Shown here piece by piece: positions 1 to 6,743 of a DNA stretch of 7,227 nt (its first letter is position 1; the number at the start of each line of letters is the position of its first letter). Location: contig CAUHML010000159.1 of NCBI GenBank assembly GCA_959606905.1, positions 1 to 7,227 of the forward strand, given 5' to 3'. The stretch comes from an uncultured Bacteroides sp. (GTDB lineage: Bacteria; Bacteroidota; Bacteroidia; Bacteroidales; Bacteroidaceae). The notes beneath the pieces were generated by a model that saw only the letters and a program-made list of their open reading frames with translations, made no database searches and was not told where the DNA came from. The position numbers were made by a program, and so were the translations under genes.

Positions 1-1242
1 GTATCCAACACACTCAAGGTGGGACAAGAAGTAGTGGTGCAAATCGTAAAGGAACCTATCTCCACCAAGGGACCGCGACTGACGTCCGAGATTTCATTTG
101 CCGGACGCTACCTCGTGCTTATCCCTTTCAATGACAAGGTTTCTGTTTCGCAAAAAATTAAATCGAGCGAAGAACGCGCCCGCCTGAAACAGTTGCTGAT
201 GAGCATCAAGCCGAAAAATTTCGGTGTCATCGTCCGCACGGTAGCCGAAGGCAAACGCGTAGCCGAACTCGACGGAGAGCTTAGAGTCCTGGTTAAACAT
301 TGGGAAGATGCAATGGCTAAAGTACAGAAAGCCACCAAGTATCCGACGTTGATTTATGAAGAAACCAGCCGCGCCGTAGGTTTGTTGCGCGACCTCTTCA
401 ACCCTTCTTTTGAGAATATTCACGTCAACGACGAGGCTGTGTACAATGAAATTAAAGACTATGTATCACTGATTGCGCCCGACCGGGCTAATATCGTGAA
501 ACTGTACAAAGGTCAACTTCCCATTTACGACAATTTCGGTATCACCAAGCAGATTAAATCATCGTTTGGTAAAACAGTCTCTTACAAGAGTGGTGCCTAT
601 CTGATTATTGAGCACACTGAGGCGCTTCACGTAGTAGACGTGAACAGCGGTAACCGCACCAAGAATGCCAACGGGCAGGAAGGTAACGCACTCGAAGTAA
701 ATCTGGGAGCCGCCGACGAGCTGGCTCGCCAACTGCGATTAAGAGATATGGGTGGTATCATCGTCGTGGACTTCATCGATATGAATGAAGCCGAAAACCG
801 TCAGAAGCTTTATGAACGAATGTGTGCCAATATGCAGAAAGACAGGGCACGGCATAATATTCTGCCGCTCAGCAAATTCGGGCTGATGCAGATTACACGC
901 CAGCGTGTGCGTCCGGCTATGGACGTCAACACGACCGAAATTTGTCCTACCTGCTTCGGAAAAGGCACTATCAAGTCGTCCATTCTCTTTACGGACACTT
1001 TGGAGAGTAAAATTGATTATCTGGTCAACAAACTGAAGGTTAAGAAATTCTCGTTACACGTCCATCCGTATGTTGCCGCCTACATCAATCAGGGACTCGT
1101 TTCCCTGAAACGGAAATGGCAGATGAAATACGGATTCGGTATCAAGGTTATTCCAAGTCAGAAACTCGCTTTCTTACAATATGTGTTCTATGATACACAT
1201 GGAGAAGAAATCGACATGAAGGAAGAAATCGAAATCAAATAG
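1..1242 (+). CDS. rng: Ribonuclease E/G family endoribonuclease, 5'-truncated
   Basis: This is a single-strand endoribonuclease that acts in rRNA maturation and mRNA decay in the cytoplasm. The reading frame is open from base 1; the GTG at 19 is an internal valine codon, so the true start lies outside the window. About 413 codons are present against roughly 490-525 for the family, so perhaps 80-110 N-terminal residues are missing. The visible part begins in the end of the S1 RNA-binding domain (GPRLTSEISFAGRYLVLIP). The catalytic metal-binding aspartates appear in HVVDVNSGN (Asp codon 637-639) and GGIIVVDFIDM (Asp codon 769-771), matching D303 and D346 of E. coli RNase E. The Zn-link CPTCFGKG has cysteine codons at 943-945 and 952-954. 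The long disordered degradosome scaffold of E. coli RNase E is absent, so it is RNase G-like. It ends at a TAG just before a strong terminator and converges on the Rpn gene. Confidence 0.96.
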   Translation, partial: VSNTLKVGQEVVVQIVKEPISTKGPRLTSEISFAGRYLVLIPFNDKVSVSQKIKSSEERARLKQLLMSIKPKNFGVIVRTVAEGKRVAELDGELRVLVKHWEDAMAKVQKATKYPTLIYEETSRAVGLLRDLFNPSFENIHVNDEAVYNEIKDYVSLIAPDRANIVKLYKGQLPIYDNFGITKQIKSSFGKTVSYKSGAYLIIEHTEALHVVDVNSGNRTKNANGQEGNALEVNLGAADELARQLRLRDMGGIIVVDFIDMNEAENRQKLYERMCANMQKDRARHNILPLSKFGLMQITRQRVRPAMDVNTTEICPTCFGKGTIKSSILFTDTLESKIDYLVNKLKVKKFSLHVHPYVAAYINQGLVSLKRKWQMKYGFGIKVIPSQKLAFLQYVFYDTHGEEIDMKEEIEIK

Positions 1243-1246
1243 ACAG

Positions 1247-1280
1247 AAAAGGCGGCTCGTGGGAAACGGGTCGCCTTTTT
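1247..1280. terminator. Bidirectional intrinsic terminator between rng and the Rpn gene
   Basis: The left arm AAAAGGCGGCTCGT (1247-1260) pairs with ACGGGTCGCCTTTT (1266-1279) around a five-base GGGAA loop. The stem has 14 pairs, two of them G-T wobbles. It is followed by a T-run on the + strand, and the A-run before the left arm gives a T-run on the minus strand. It begins four bases after the rng stop and ends eight bases before the stop of the convergent Rpn gene, so it most likely terminates both. Confidence 0.88.
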
Positions 1281-1287
1281 GTTTCTA

Positions 1288-2115
1288 TCATTCCAATTTA
1301 TCAATTTCTTCGGTTGTAAGTCCGGTACATTCCGAAATTAGTTCGAGAGAAAGACCTTTGGATTTCATGATACGGGCTGTTACTTCCTTTTCTTTCTGCA
1401 TCCCCTTCTTTTCAGCAAAATCCAGCGTATTGAAATAGTCATTGTAGACTTTCCATTCTTCTTCGTACTGTGCTCTTTCCTCCTGGGTCATATTTGCTTT
1501 GGAAGCCAGCTTTTCCAGTCGTTCGAAGACGGCTTTTCGTGCCTTAAAAGGCATTCTGTCAAGTGTATCCATATGCTTTAATATATAAATCCAGCGTTCA
1601 AAATCCGTATTGCATTCATCCTCTTCTTTATTAAAGTTTGGCAATTCGATAAAGATTTGCCGAAACTTGTCATTAAAGAGCTTTCCTGTAGCCCGGTCGG
1701 ATAAGACAACATCTGTCCTTATCGTTGCAGGCATGTCCTTGTCCATTACAAAGTTCATGAAGAACACTCCATATACAGCATCCAACCGGAAATTCCATTG
1801 TCCCCTTTTGGCTTGTTGCGTAATGGCCCTTGAGAGATAGAAAAGAGCACGGTCCTTAAAATAAGGTTGTTCCCGATTCTGCATTTCCACGATAATACGC
1901 TCACCTGTATCGGTCATGCAGTAGATATCGTAGATGATCCCTCGTTCATTTTTTACTTCCGGCTGTTGTTCGTTGTTGAGGAACTGAATGTCGGTTATCA
2001 CATGCTCTCCTACGAGCAAATCATTTAAGAAGCTGATTAATAACTCCTTTTCTACCTCTCTGCCGAATAAAAACTTAAAGCCGTAATCGGTAAAGGGATT
2101 AATAAATCTTCCCAT
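1288..2115 (-). CDS. Rpn-family recombination-promoting nuclease / putative transposase (PD-(D/E)XK_2)
   Basis: A 275-aa protein of the Rpn family, which is scattered through Bacteroides genomes, often in many copies. E. coli RpnA-type members are DNA endonucleases that promote RecA-independent recombination; the role of Bacteroides copies is not established. The start MGRFINPFTDYGFKFLFG is the family's typical N-terminus. The PD-(D/E)XK active site is visible as Asp63 in YDIYC and the E-x-Q variant (Glu77, Gln79) in RIIVEMQ, so the nuclease core appears intact. Residues about 85-190 hold the rest of the conserved domain, with the family signature Y..R....Q...G. Residues 200-250 are charged and probably helical or coiled coil. 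The C-terminal tail GLSLELISECTGLTTEEIDKLE is a small helical motif common in these proteins. Length is close to the usual 270-310 aa. It stands alone, with a -7 box just upstream and a shared terminator downstream. No terminal inverted repeats were seen around it. Confidence 0.9.
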   Translation of the reverse strand: MGRFINPFTDYGFKFLFGREVEKELLISFLNDLLVGEHVITDIQFLNNEQQPEVKNERGIIYDIYCMTDTGERIIVEMQNREQPYFKDRALFYLSRAITQQAKRGQWNFRLDAVYGVFFMNFVMDKDMPATIRTDVVLSDRATGKLFNDKFRQIFIELPNFNKEEDECNTDFERWIYILKHMDTLDRMPFKARKAVFERLEKLASKANMTQEERAQYEEEWKVYNDYFNTLDFAEKKGMQKEKEVTARIMKSKGLSLELISECTGLTTEEIDKLE

Positions 2116-2142
2116 TATACGTGTTGATTGTGTATCTTACAA

Positions 2143-2150
2143 CAAAGATA
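2143..2150 (-). promoter_or_regulatory. -7 box of the Rpn gene promoter
   Basis: On the minus strand this reads TATCTTTG, a perfect match to the Bacteroides -7 consensus TAnnTTTG. It lies 27 bases before the ATG, implying a leader of about 20 nt. No clear TTTG was found at the -33 position (the best nearby bases are AGTT), so the call rests on the -7 box and its placement. Confidence 0.55.
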
Positions 2151-2248
2151 AGGCTTTTTTGTTGAATAAGAACTGGTTGGAATAAAAAATGAGTTGTTCA
2201 CAAAGAACATTTTTCCTTTAGAATAAGAGAGAAGGAGATGTAAGGACG

Positions 2249-2280
2249 AAAAGCCCGGACTTTCTCAAGCCCGGGCTTTT
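2249..2280 (-). terminator. Strong hairpin, copy A of a repeated terminator-like element
   Basis: The arms AAAAGCCCGG (2249-2258) and CCGGGCTTTT (2271-2280) are perfectly complementary, and inner CTT/AAG pairs extend the stem. The single inner mismatch (A2259/C2270) becomes a U-G wobble on the minus strand, where the RNA forms a continuous 14-bp stem closed by a GAGA tetraloop (GNRA type) and followed by UUUU. This favours the minus strand as the functional direction: a backup terminator for the lipoprotein-OmpA operon upstream of the Rpn promoter. It closely resembles the hairpin at 2495-2524. Confidence 0.62.
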
Positions 2281-2374
2281 GCTATCCTTAAAAACATCCA
2301 CTCTGTTTATAGGGGAAAATCATGACCGGCAAATAATACCGATGCAATGAGAGAGATGCATTAAGAACCATAAT

Positions 2375-2411
2375 AGAGGATGCCTGTGGGAAATTAGGGA
2401 AGGCATCCTCT
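2375..2411. repeat. Perfect 11-bp inverted repeat (stem-loop) in the gene-free stretch
   Basis: AGAGGATGCCT (2375-2385) and AGGCATCCTCT (2401-2411) are perfect inverted repeats with a 15-base loop. A 10-bp direct repeat CTGTGGGAAA (2384-2393 and 2410-2419) starts at the inner edge of each arm. No T-run follows on either strand, so it is not a standard terminator. It could be the core of a small RNA or the relic of a small mobile element. In the rest of the gap 2281-2457 I see no convincing promoter or ORF. Confidence 0.5.
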
Positions 2412-2457
2412 GTGGGAAACAGCAAAGACATACTTTCACAAGCACCTCATTTGCTGT

Positions 2458-2481
2458 AAAATCTTCACTCTCAGGTGAAGA
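2458..2481 (-). terminator. Weak hairpin with T-run on the minus strand
   Basis: TCTTCAC (2462-2468) pairs with GTGAAGA (2475-2481) around a six-base loop. On the minus strand the stem is followed by four T's (2458-2461). Lying about 45 bases beyond the OmpA stop, it could be a second-line terminator for that operon. The stem is short, hence moderate confidence. Confidence 0.35.
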
Positions 2482-2494
2482 AAGGGTCTATTGC

Positions 2495-2524
2495 AAAAGT
2501 TCGGACTTTCACAAGTTCGGACTT
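2495..2524 (-). terminator. Hairpin directly after the OmpA gene, copy B of the repeated element
   Basis: Two copies of AAGTTCGGACTT (2497-2508 and 2513-2524) lie 16 bases apart. Because the unit is nearly self-complementary, the pair folds into a 12-position stem. On the minus strand the loop is GUGA (GNRA type), the stem has two C-A mismatches, and UUUU follows. It begins one base after the OmpA stop codon, the expected place for the operon terminator. On the + strand the mismatches become G-U wobbles, so the direction is not fully settled. Confidence 0.5.
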
Positions 2525-2525
2525 C

Positions 2526-3623
2526 TTAACGTTCTTCAGCCACGCAAATACTTACCCGGTTTTCCTCCGGAGTAGTATAAGGTTGAACGGTATCACCTTT
2601 ATAATCAACTGTTATCCTATCAGCAGCAACACCTTTCGCTTTCAGGATTTCAGCAACATTATTTGCACGTTTCTTTGACAATTCACCGTTAATCCGAGAA
2701 TTACCGGTATCAGCATCTGCATAACCTGTCACAGTAACCTTAGCAGCAGGATGTTTCTCAAGATATTCTATCAAAGAAGATATTTTAATCATCTGATCAT
2801 CTTGTATCTTTGCAGAATTCAGAGCAAAGAAAATACTCTTCTTCATCGGTTCAATTACCGCTTCCTTTTCAGGTTGTTCTTTTTCTATTACAGGCGTAGT
2901 TTTTGGCTGTTCCACTGCCACAGGTTCCGGTTCATAATACACCGGTGCCGTTCGAGTATAGCTTTTGCCTAATTTAATACTCAAACCTACAAAAGCATTA
3001 ATCTGCCAGTCACAATTACCGGCTTTCTTTGAGTTAAACTTATCAGAAAGCAAATTAGCGTTACCTTCGATATTAATAGACAGCCGATCATTCAAACGAA
3101 GATCACAACCAAGCCCTAAACGACCGGCAACAAGATTCTTACTGCCCTGCCAAAGATATTCCATTTGATAAGTTTTTGTATCCAATGCATTCGCTTCATC
3201 ATTATCAAACGCATGATTCAAACCTACACCGACAAAAAGATAACCATTGAATATTCGTTTAGGATTGAAGCCGCAGAATAGAGTACTCAGGTCGGTCATA
3301 AAATCAACATTTCCCTGAAGATATTTATATTGGTAGTCCTGCTCCGGATTAACCCATCCACCTTTTGCCTGCCAACCACTCACACCAACACGTGCACCAA
3401 ATGCAGGAGCAAACTTATAACCCACGTTGAGAGCAGCAGCAGGAGATACAAGATCGGTAAATTTAGCTTCACCAATAGTATGAGCAGCCCCTATTTGTGC
3501 CTGAATGAACCAATGCGGCTTGAAAGTTATTTTTTCAGGTTCTTTTATGCGTTGTTCTTGATTCTGAGCAAAGATCATTGTGCTGGATAGGGCCAGCAAT
3601 CCTATAAATAAACTCTTTCTCAT
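2526..3623 (-). CDS. OmpA-family outer-membrane protein with C-terminal peptidoglycan-binding domain
   Basis: A 365-aa outer-membrane protein. Residues 1-19 form a signal peptide (MRKSLFIGLLALSSTMIFA, likely cut before Gln20). Residues about 35-220 have alternating aromatic and glycine-rich strands of a small beta-barrel. Residues about 225-260 are a Pro/Glu-rich linker (YYEPEPVAVEQP and on). Residues about 261-365 are an OmpA C-terminal domain: KSIFFALNSAKI, then VTGYADADTG and ELSKKRANNVAEILKAKGV. By alignment with E. coli OmpA, Asp303 and Arg319 are the expected peptidoglycan-binding residues. It is expected to tether the outer membrane to the wall. The gene follows the large surface lipoprotein after a 77-bp spacer on the same strand and is probably cotranscribed with it, so its level may follow the same DNA-inversion switch. 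In the B. thetaiotaomicron S-layer locus an OmpA-like protein is, as I recall, similarly encoded next to the S-layer gene. A direct anchoring role for the surface layer is inference. Confidence 0.94.
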   Translation of the reverse strand: MRKSLFIGLLALSSTMIFAQNQEQRIKEPEKITFKPHWFIQAQIGAAHTIGEAKFTDLVSPAAALNVGYKFAPAFGARVGVSGWQAKGGWVNPEQDYQYKYLQGNVDFMTDLSTLFCGFNPKRIFNGYLFVGVGLNHAFDNDEANALDTKTYQMEYLWQGSKNLVAGRLGLGCDLRLNDRLSINIEGNANLLSDKFNSKKAGNCDWQINAFVGLSIKLGKSYTRTAPVYYEPEPVAVEQPKTTPVIEKEQPEKEAVIEPMKKSIFFALNSAKIQDDQMIKISSLIEYLEKHPAAKVTVTGYADADTGNSRINGELSKKRANNVAEILKAKGVAADRITVDYKGDTVQPYTTPEENRVSICVAEER

Positions 3624-3649
3624 AAACGTTCATTATTTGATTAATAAGA

Positions 3650-3678
3650 AGAGAGTGCACTATAAGAGTACACTCTCT
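3650..3678 (-). other. Intercistronic stem-loop between the lipoprotein and OmpA genes
   Basis: AGAGAGTG (3650-3657) pairs perfectly with CACTCTCT (3671-3678). After one C/A mismatch, ACT (3659-3661) pairs with AGT (3667-3669) around a five-base loop. It lies 22 bases after the lipoprotein stop codon and 26 bases before the OmpA start. On the minus strand a mixed U-rich stretch follows (UUCUUAUU), not a clean U-run. It may be a leaky terminator or a 3'-end stabiliser that allows much more lipoprotein than OmpA mRNA. Confidence 0.5.
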
Positions 3679-3680
3679 CT

Positions 3681-3688
3681 CAAATATA
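3681..3688 (-). promoter_or_regulatory. Possible secondary -7 box upstream of the OmpA gene
   Basis: On the minus strand this reads TATATTTG, a perfect TAnnTTTG. A GTTG lies upstream with its TTG 17 bases away, shorter than the usual spacing of about 19-21. The predicted start would fall in the intercistronic hairpin, about 50 nt before the OmpA ATG. The region is AT-rich, so chance is a real possibility. If active, it would uncouple OmpA from the phase switch. Confidence 0.25.
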
Positions 3689-3700
3689 TAACTTCAGTTA

Positions 3701-6565
3701 TTATTCAACCGGGAACTCATCAGCATTCCATGCCTTGATAGTAAACTTACCGGTAAGTTTTCCTCCACCAAGAACCGGACTTGTTTCTGTACAGTCCGTA
3801 ATAACTTGACTAGGTTTAACCTTACCGTATTCAATTGTGAAGGTTATATCACAAGTTGCATTTTGTCCCTTAGCAAGAGTATTCTGTCCTTCAAGATTCC
3901 ATGTCACTGTTCCGTCTGCATTCAGAGTAAACTTATTTTCCCATTGAGTCGGAATGACACTACCCTTAGCCAGATTAATAGTAACATTAGCTGACTTACC
4001 CAGAATCTTCTCACCAGCCGTAGTTAGAGCACCGTCTTTATACAACTCAACAGAAGAATCTTTAGAAGATGTGACAGTGATATACTTCTTCAAATCTTCA
4101 GTAGTATATGCTTCTGTTCCATCCTTTACATTTATAATATTCTTACTCAAAGAAACCTTGGCCGGATTAACGAACTTCACATTTACCGTACCGGCTTCAA
4201 TCTTATCACCATTACAAAGTACTGCGTACACTTTTACAGGAACAATAACTTCTTCTTCGTTAGTCAACTGTTTTGTAAGTACAATCCAATCAAGATTAGC
4301 ACCATGAGTTGCACACCATTCGCTACCCAGTACAGCAACAGGACTACCTATTTCAGGATCAACGATATCTAACTCATAGTCAGCATAGTCAGCAGCAAAT
4401 TCTCCAAGATCAATAGCCTCATTCAAATCAAGATACAAAGCTGCACCATTATCTGTTTCCTTGCTACCTTTACAAATTGCAAATCCGTTTTCCCAAGCCT
4501 GAGTAATACGATAATCATTAACATTCTTAATTCCGCCATTTGCTAATGTAGGATAGTTCTGTACCTTTACAACATAAGGAATAGCAACATATACCGGATA
4601 TTGACGATATTGAGAAGAAGCTGCCGCAGCTGCATCCTTTTTCTTGTATACGCCGTAGAAAGTATAAGTACCATCCTCTGTTATCTTACTAATAGCACTC
4701 TCGTCAATATTAAATACTACCTGACGATTATCTGCATTATCTTCAGCGCCGGCAAGTTCCGTTATTGAAATTATATTAGTGCTCTTGAATTCCTCAGGAA
4801 CGTTAGCCTGATCTGTTACAAATTCATAGATATTAGCAAATTCTTCTTTTGACAGTGCATTCAAGCCGAGTTCAGAACCAATATTCGGATATACTTGAGT
4901 ACTCATGTACTTCACAGTCGTCGTATAATTCAACGCAGGATCAACGAAGCACTCCCAGTCAACAGTCTTAGTTTCTGAAACCGGTGCTTTGTAATTCTTG
5001 CTCACTGTCCATTCATTGCCAACATATAAGAATTTAATATAAGCTACAGCTACTACAGCATTACCATTGTTAGTATCCTTTACAGTAGCTTTCACTATCG
5101 GAGTTTTTCCGATGCATGACATATTAACACCTTCGTAGTTGACAGCTTTCAATGTAGAGCCTTCCAACGTTGCATAGTTAATCTGGTCTGTTCCATTTAC
5201 ATCGTACTCACACAGTACATATTCAATTGAAAGTTTCTTAGCAGCCAAATTAACAACTTCACTTTCGCCAGCTTTTGTCATAGCAACAGCTACATATTCA
5301 TTCAAATCAACACCAGCAATAGCTTCGTTATATTGTAGCGCTTGAACCAAATGGGCATTAGCGGGGGCTGCTACATTATTCGCATCAATTGCTGCATCCT
5401 GACCTTTGACATCACTCCATTTAGTAGCAAGTTTATCTGTTTCCTTAATAGTTTTGCTTTCAAGTTCGCAATTATCAACTAATGTGAATGACACTTCTTC
5501 TTTCTGGTTATATACAGCAAAATAATTAGTTGTAAATGTTTGACCATTAGTAGTAGTCATACGCAAAGCCAACATATCCAATGCTTCAGGATCAGTTTCA
5601 GCCTGATTCATATCACCAACGATAGACGCGGTCAAAATACCGTCCTCCATACTAAGAGTTGCAGTAGCACCGATATCAGCTCTAGTAGTATGGTTCGTAG
5701 CTTTTTTATACAGTACGGTTGCTCCTTCAGCTCCACCTCTAATTTGAGCTAACGATGCAGAAGCCGGATTAATATAGAAATTCGCTTCGCCCGGGAATGA
5801 AGATAATGTTTCATCTCCAGTTGCAGTATAAGTGGTATCAGCCGTCGCTGTTCCAACAACCTTATTATACGAATATGAGCCAAATGCTACAGCTTCAATA
5901 CCATTATAATAATCTTTCGGAATCCATGAGAAACCTGTGATAGGCAAAACATCCAGAACAGACAAGTGAGTCGTTACATTATCGACAGTGATATCCCAGC
6001 CCACTTTTGCGCCATCTACTACATAATCAATAATTGCAACACTTGTTTTATTATGTAATGGCACCGTGACACCTGTTTTTATACAGTTATCCTTGTCCGT
6101 CTTCAAACCATACCAGATCACACCGTTCTCATCCATCCAGAACAAGGAAGGATCCAAAGTTGTATCTTCAGTAATAGTATCCTTGTCAGTAAGAGTAAAT
6201 GACTCGGAAGACGTGCTGCCATCATCCCCCTTCAAAGTAACAGTTACAGTAGTAGTATTGCCCTCTACACTTTTGCTGATCTCCACACTATACTTAGTAT
6301 TAGTATCTTTGTCAGGAATAGTATAAGTAGTCGGAGTTCCATTTTGATCCGTTACTACTAATTTTCCATCAGCAAAAGACACAGACTTCACATAAGCCAA
6401 CGATCCAAATTTTGTATTCAAGTCGGCCAATGTTTTTTCGATTGCATCTACACGTTCGCTTAGACCATTGATGTCGTCATCGTAGTCTTTACAAGATGTA
6501 AATGTTCCTGTAGTAGACGCTAACAATGCTCCAAACAGGACTGCACTTAAAAACTTTTTGTTCAT
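3701..6565 (-). CDS. Large surface lipoprotein, S-layer type (BT1927-like, DUF4988/PL29 N-terminal-like region)
   Basis: A 954-aa secreted protein. Residues 1-24 are a lipoprotein signal peptide (MNKKFLSAVLFGALLASTTG, then TFTS) with the lipidated cysteine at 25. The next residues KDYDDD match the acidic lipoprotein export signal that sends Bacteroidota lipoproteins to the cell surface. Residues about 31-57 (INGLSERVDAIEKTLADLN) form a short coiled coil, as in DUF4988 / PL29-lyase N-terminal regions. Residues about 58-140 are a Thr-rich beta region. The remainder is a chain of Ig-like beta domains of low complexity, rich in Thr, Val, Asn and Ala, with no enzyme motif I recognise. It ends in AWNADEFPVE. 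By recall, size, N-terminus and OmpA partner match the phase-variable S-layer protein family of B. thetaiotaomicron. Transcription should depend on the invertible promoter 180 bp upstream, which points away in this sequence. S-layer function is inferred from family and context; a glycan-binding surface protein is the main alternative. Confidence 0.9.
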   Translation of the reverse strand: MNKKFLSAVLFGALLASTTGTFTSCKDYDDDINGLSERVDAIEKTLADLNTKFGSLAYVKSVSFADGKLVVTDQNGTPTTYTIPDKDTNTKYSVEISKSVEGNTTTVTVTLKGDDGSTSSESFTLTDKDTITEDTTLDPSLFWMDENGVIWYGLKTDKDNCIKTGVTVPLHNKTSVAIIDYVVDGAKVGWDITVDNVTTHLSVLDVLPITGFSWIPKDYYNGIEAVAFGSYSYNKVVGTATADTTYTATGDETLSSFPGEANFYINPASASLAQIRGGAEGATVLYKKATNHTTRADIGATATLSMEDGILTASIVGDMNQAETDPEALDMLALRMTTTNGQTFTTNYFAVYNQKEEVSFTLVDNCELESKTIKETDKLATKWSDVKGQDAAIDANNVAAPANAHLVQALQYNEAIAGVDLNEYVAVAMTKAGESEVVNLAAKKLSIEYVLCEYDVNGTDQINYATLEGSTLKAVNYEGVNMSCIGKTPIVKATVKDTNNGNAVVAVAYIKFLYVGNEWTVSKNYKAPVSETKTVDWECFVDPALNYTTTVKYMSTQVYPNIGSELGLNALSKEEFANIYEFVTDQANVPEEFKSTNIISITELAGAEDNADNRQVVFNIDESAISKITEDGTYTFYGVYKKKDAAAAASSQYRQYPVYVAIPYVVKVQNYPTLANGGIKNVNDYRITQAWENGFAICKGSKETDNGAALYLDLNEAIDLGEFAADYADYELDIVDPEIGSPVAVLGSEWCATHGANLDWIVLTKQLTNEEEVIVPVKVYAVLCNGDKIEAGTVNVKFVNPAKVSLSKNIINVKDGTEAYTTEDLKKYITVTSSKDSSVELYKDGALTTAGEKILGKSANVTINLAKGSVIPTQWENKFTLNADGTVTWNLEGQNTLAKGQNATCDITFTIEYGKVKPSQVITDCTETSPVLGGGKLTGKFTIKAWNADEFPVE

Positions 6566-6576
6566 AATAAAAAAAC

Positions 6577-6596
6577 TTTTAATTTATAAATTAAAA
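6577..6596. repeat. Perfect 20-bp AT-only palindrome just upstream of the lipoprotein start
   Basis: TTTTAATTTATAAATTAAAA is its own reverse complement over all 20 bases and lies 11 bases before the ATG on the minus strand. It occupies the region where Bacteroidota use unstructured AU-rich sequence for ribosome loading. It may be a chance product of AT-richness or a weak hairpin or protein site. Confidence 0.45.
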
Positions 6597-6682
6597 AATA
6601 AAAATATAGTCTCTCGATGTCGATTCAAAAATCCCGGATATTGCCCCTTCATTAATTTCTGTAACCTCCTTTTCTTTTTCAT
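6584..6682 (-). CDS. Possible 32-codon upstream ORF in the lipoprotein leader
   Basis: An ATG at 6680-6682 opens a 32-residue frame ending with TAA at 6584-6586, 18 bases before the lipoprotein ATG. The predicted peptide starts MKKKRRLQKLMKG and ends in a short hydrophobic run (IFLFFNL). A second in-frame ATG at 6650-6652 is preceded by a perfect Shine-Dalgarno sequence. If the switch is ON, this frame lies inside the mRNA leader and could act as a leader peptide. A frame this short in AT-rich DNA can arise by chance, and I recognise no family. Confidence 0.2.
   Translation of the reverse strand: MKKKRRLQKLMKGQYPGFLNRHRETIFLFFNL
6664..6672 (-). promoter_or_regulatory. Perfect anti-Shine-Dalgarno complement in the leader
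   Basis: On the minus strand this reads AAAGGAGGT, complementary over nine bases to the 16S rRNA 3' tail (ACCTCCTTT). It lies 11 bases before the in-frame ATG at 6650-6652 inside the possible upstream ORF, and about 100 bases before the lipoprotein start. Strong Shine-Dalgarno sites are uncommon in Bacteroides, where the anti-SD is largely sequestered, so its presence in a leader is notable. Confidence 0.4.
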
Positions 6683-6743
6683 TTTGCTTTAAGCCCATAG
6701 TTCTTATAATATGAGCACGAAACTTGTTCCCAACGCATTTAGT

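Noticed and set aside
19..21. GTG as the start codon of the RNase gene
   Set aside because: The frame is open to base 1 and codes for conserved S1-domain sequence, so the gene is cut by the window edge and this GTG is an internal valine.
94..998. Open frames on the minus strand inside the RNase gene
   Set aside because: They lie opposite a clearly conserved coding frame, have no recognisable domain and no promoter, and look like shadows.
1288..2115. Insertion sequence around the Rpn gene
   Set aside because: Despite the transposase label of the family, no terminal inverted repeats or target duplication were seen at its borders.
2475..6326. Several + strand open frames of 60-117 codons opposite the OmpA and lipoprotein genes
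   Set aside because: They are antisense shadows of strong coding regions; their translations are low-complexity or Ser/Phe-rich and show no family features.
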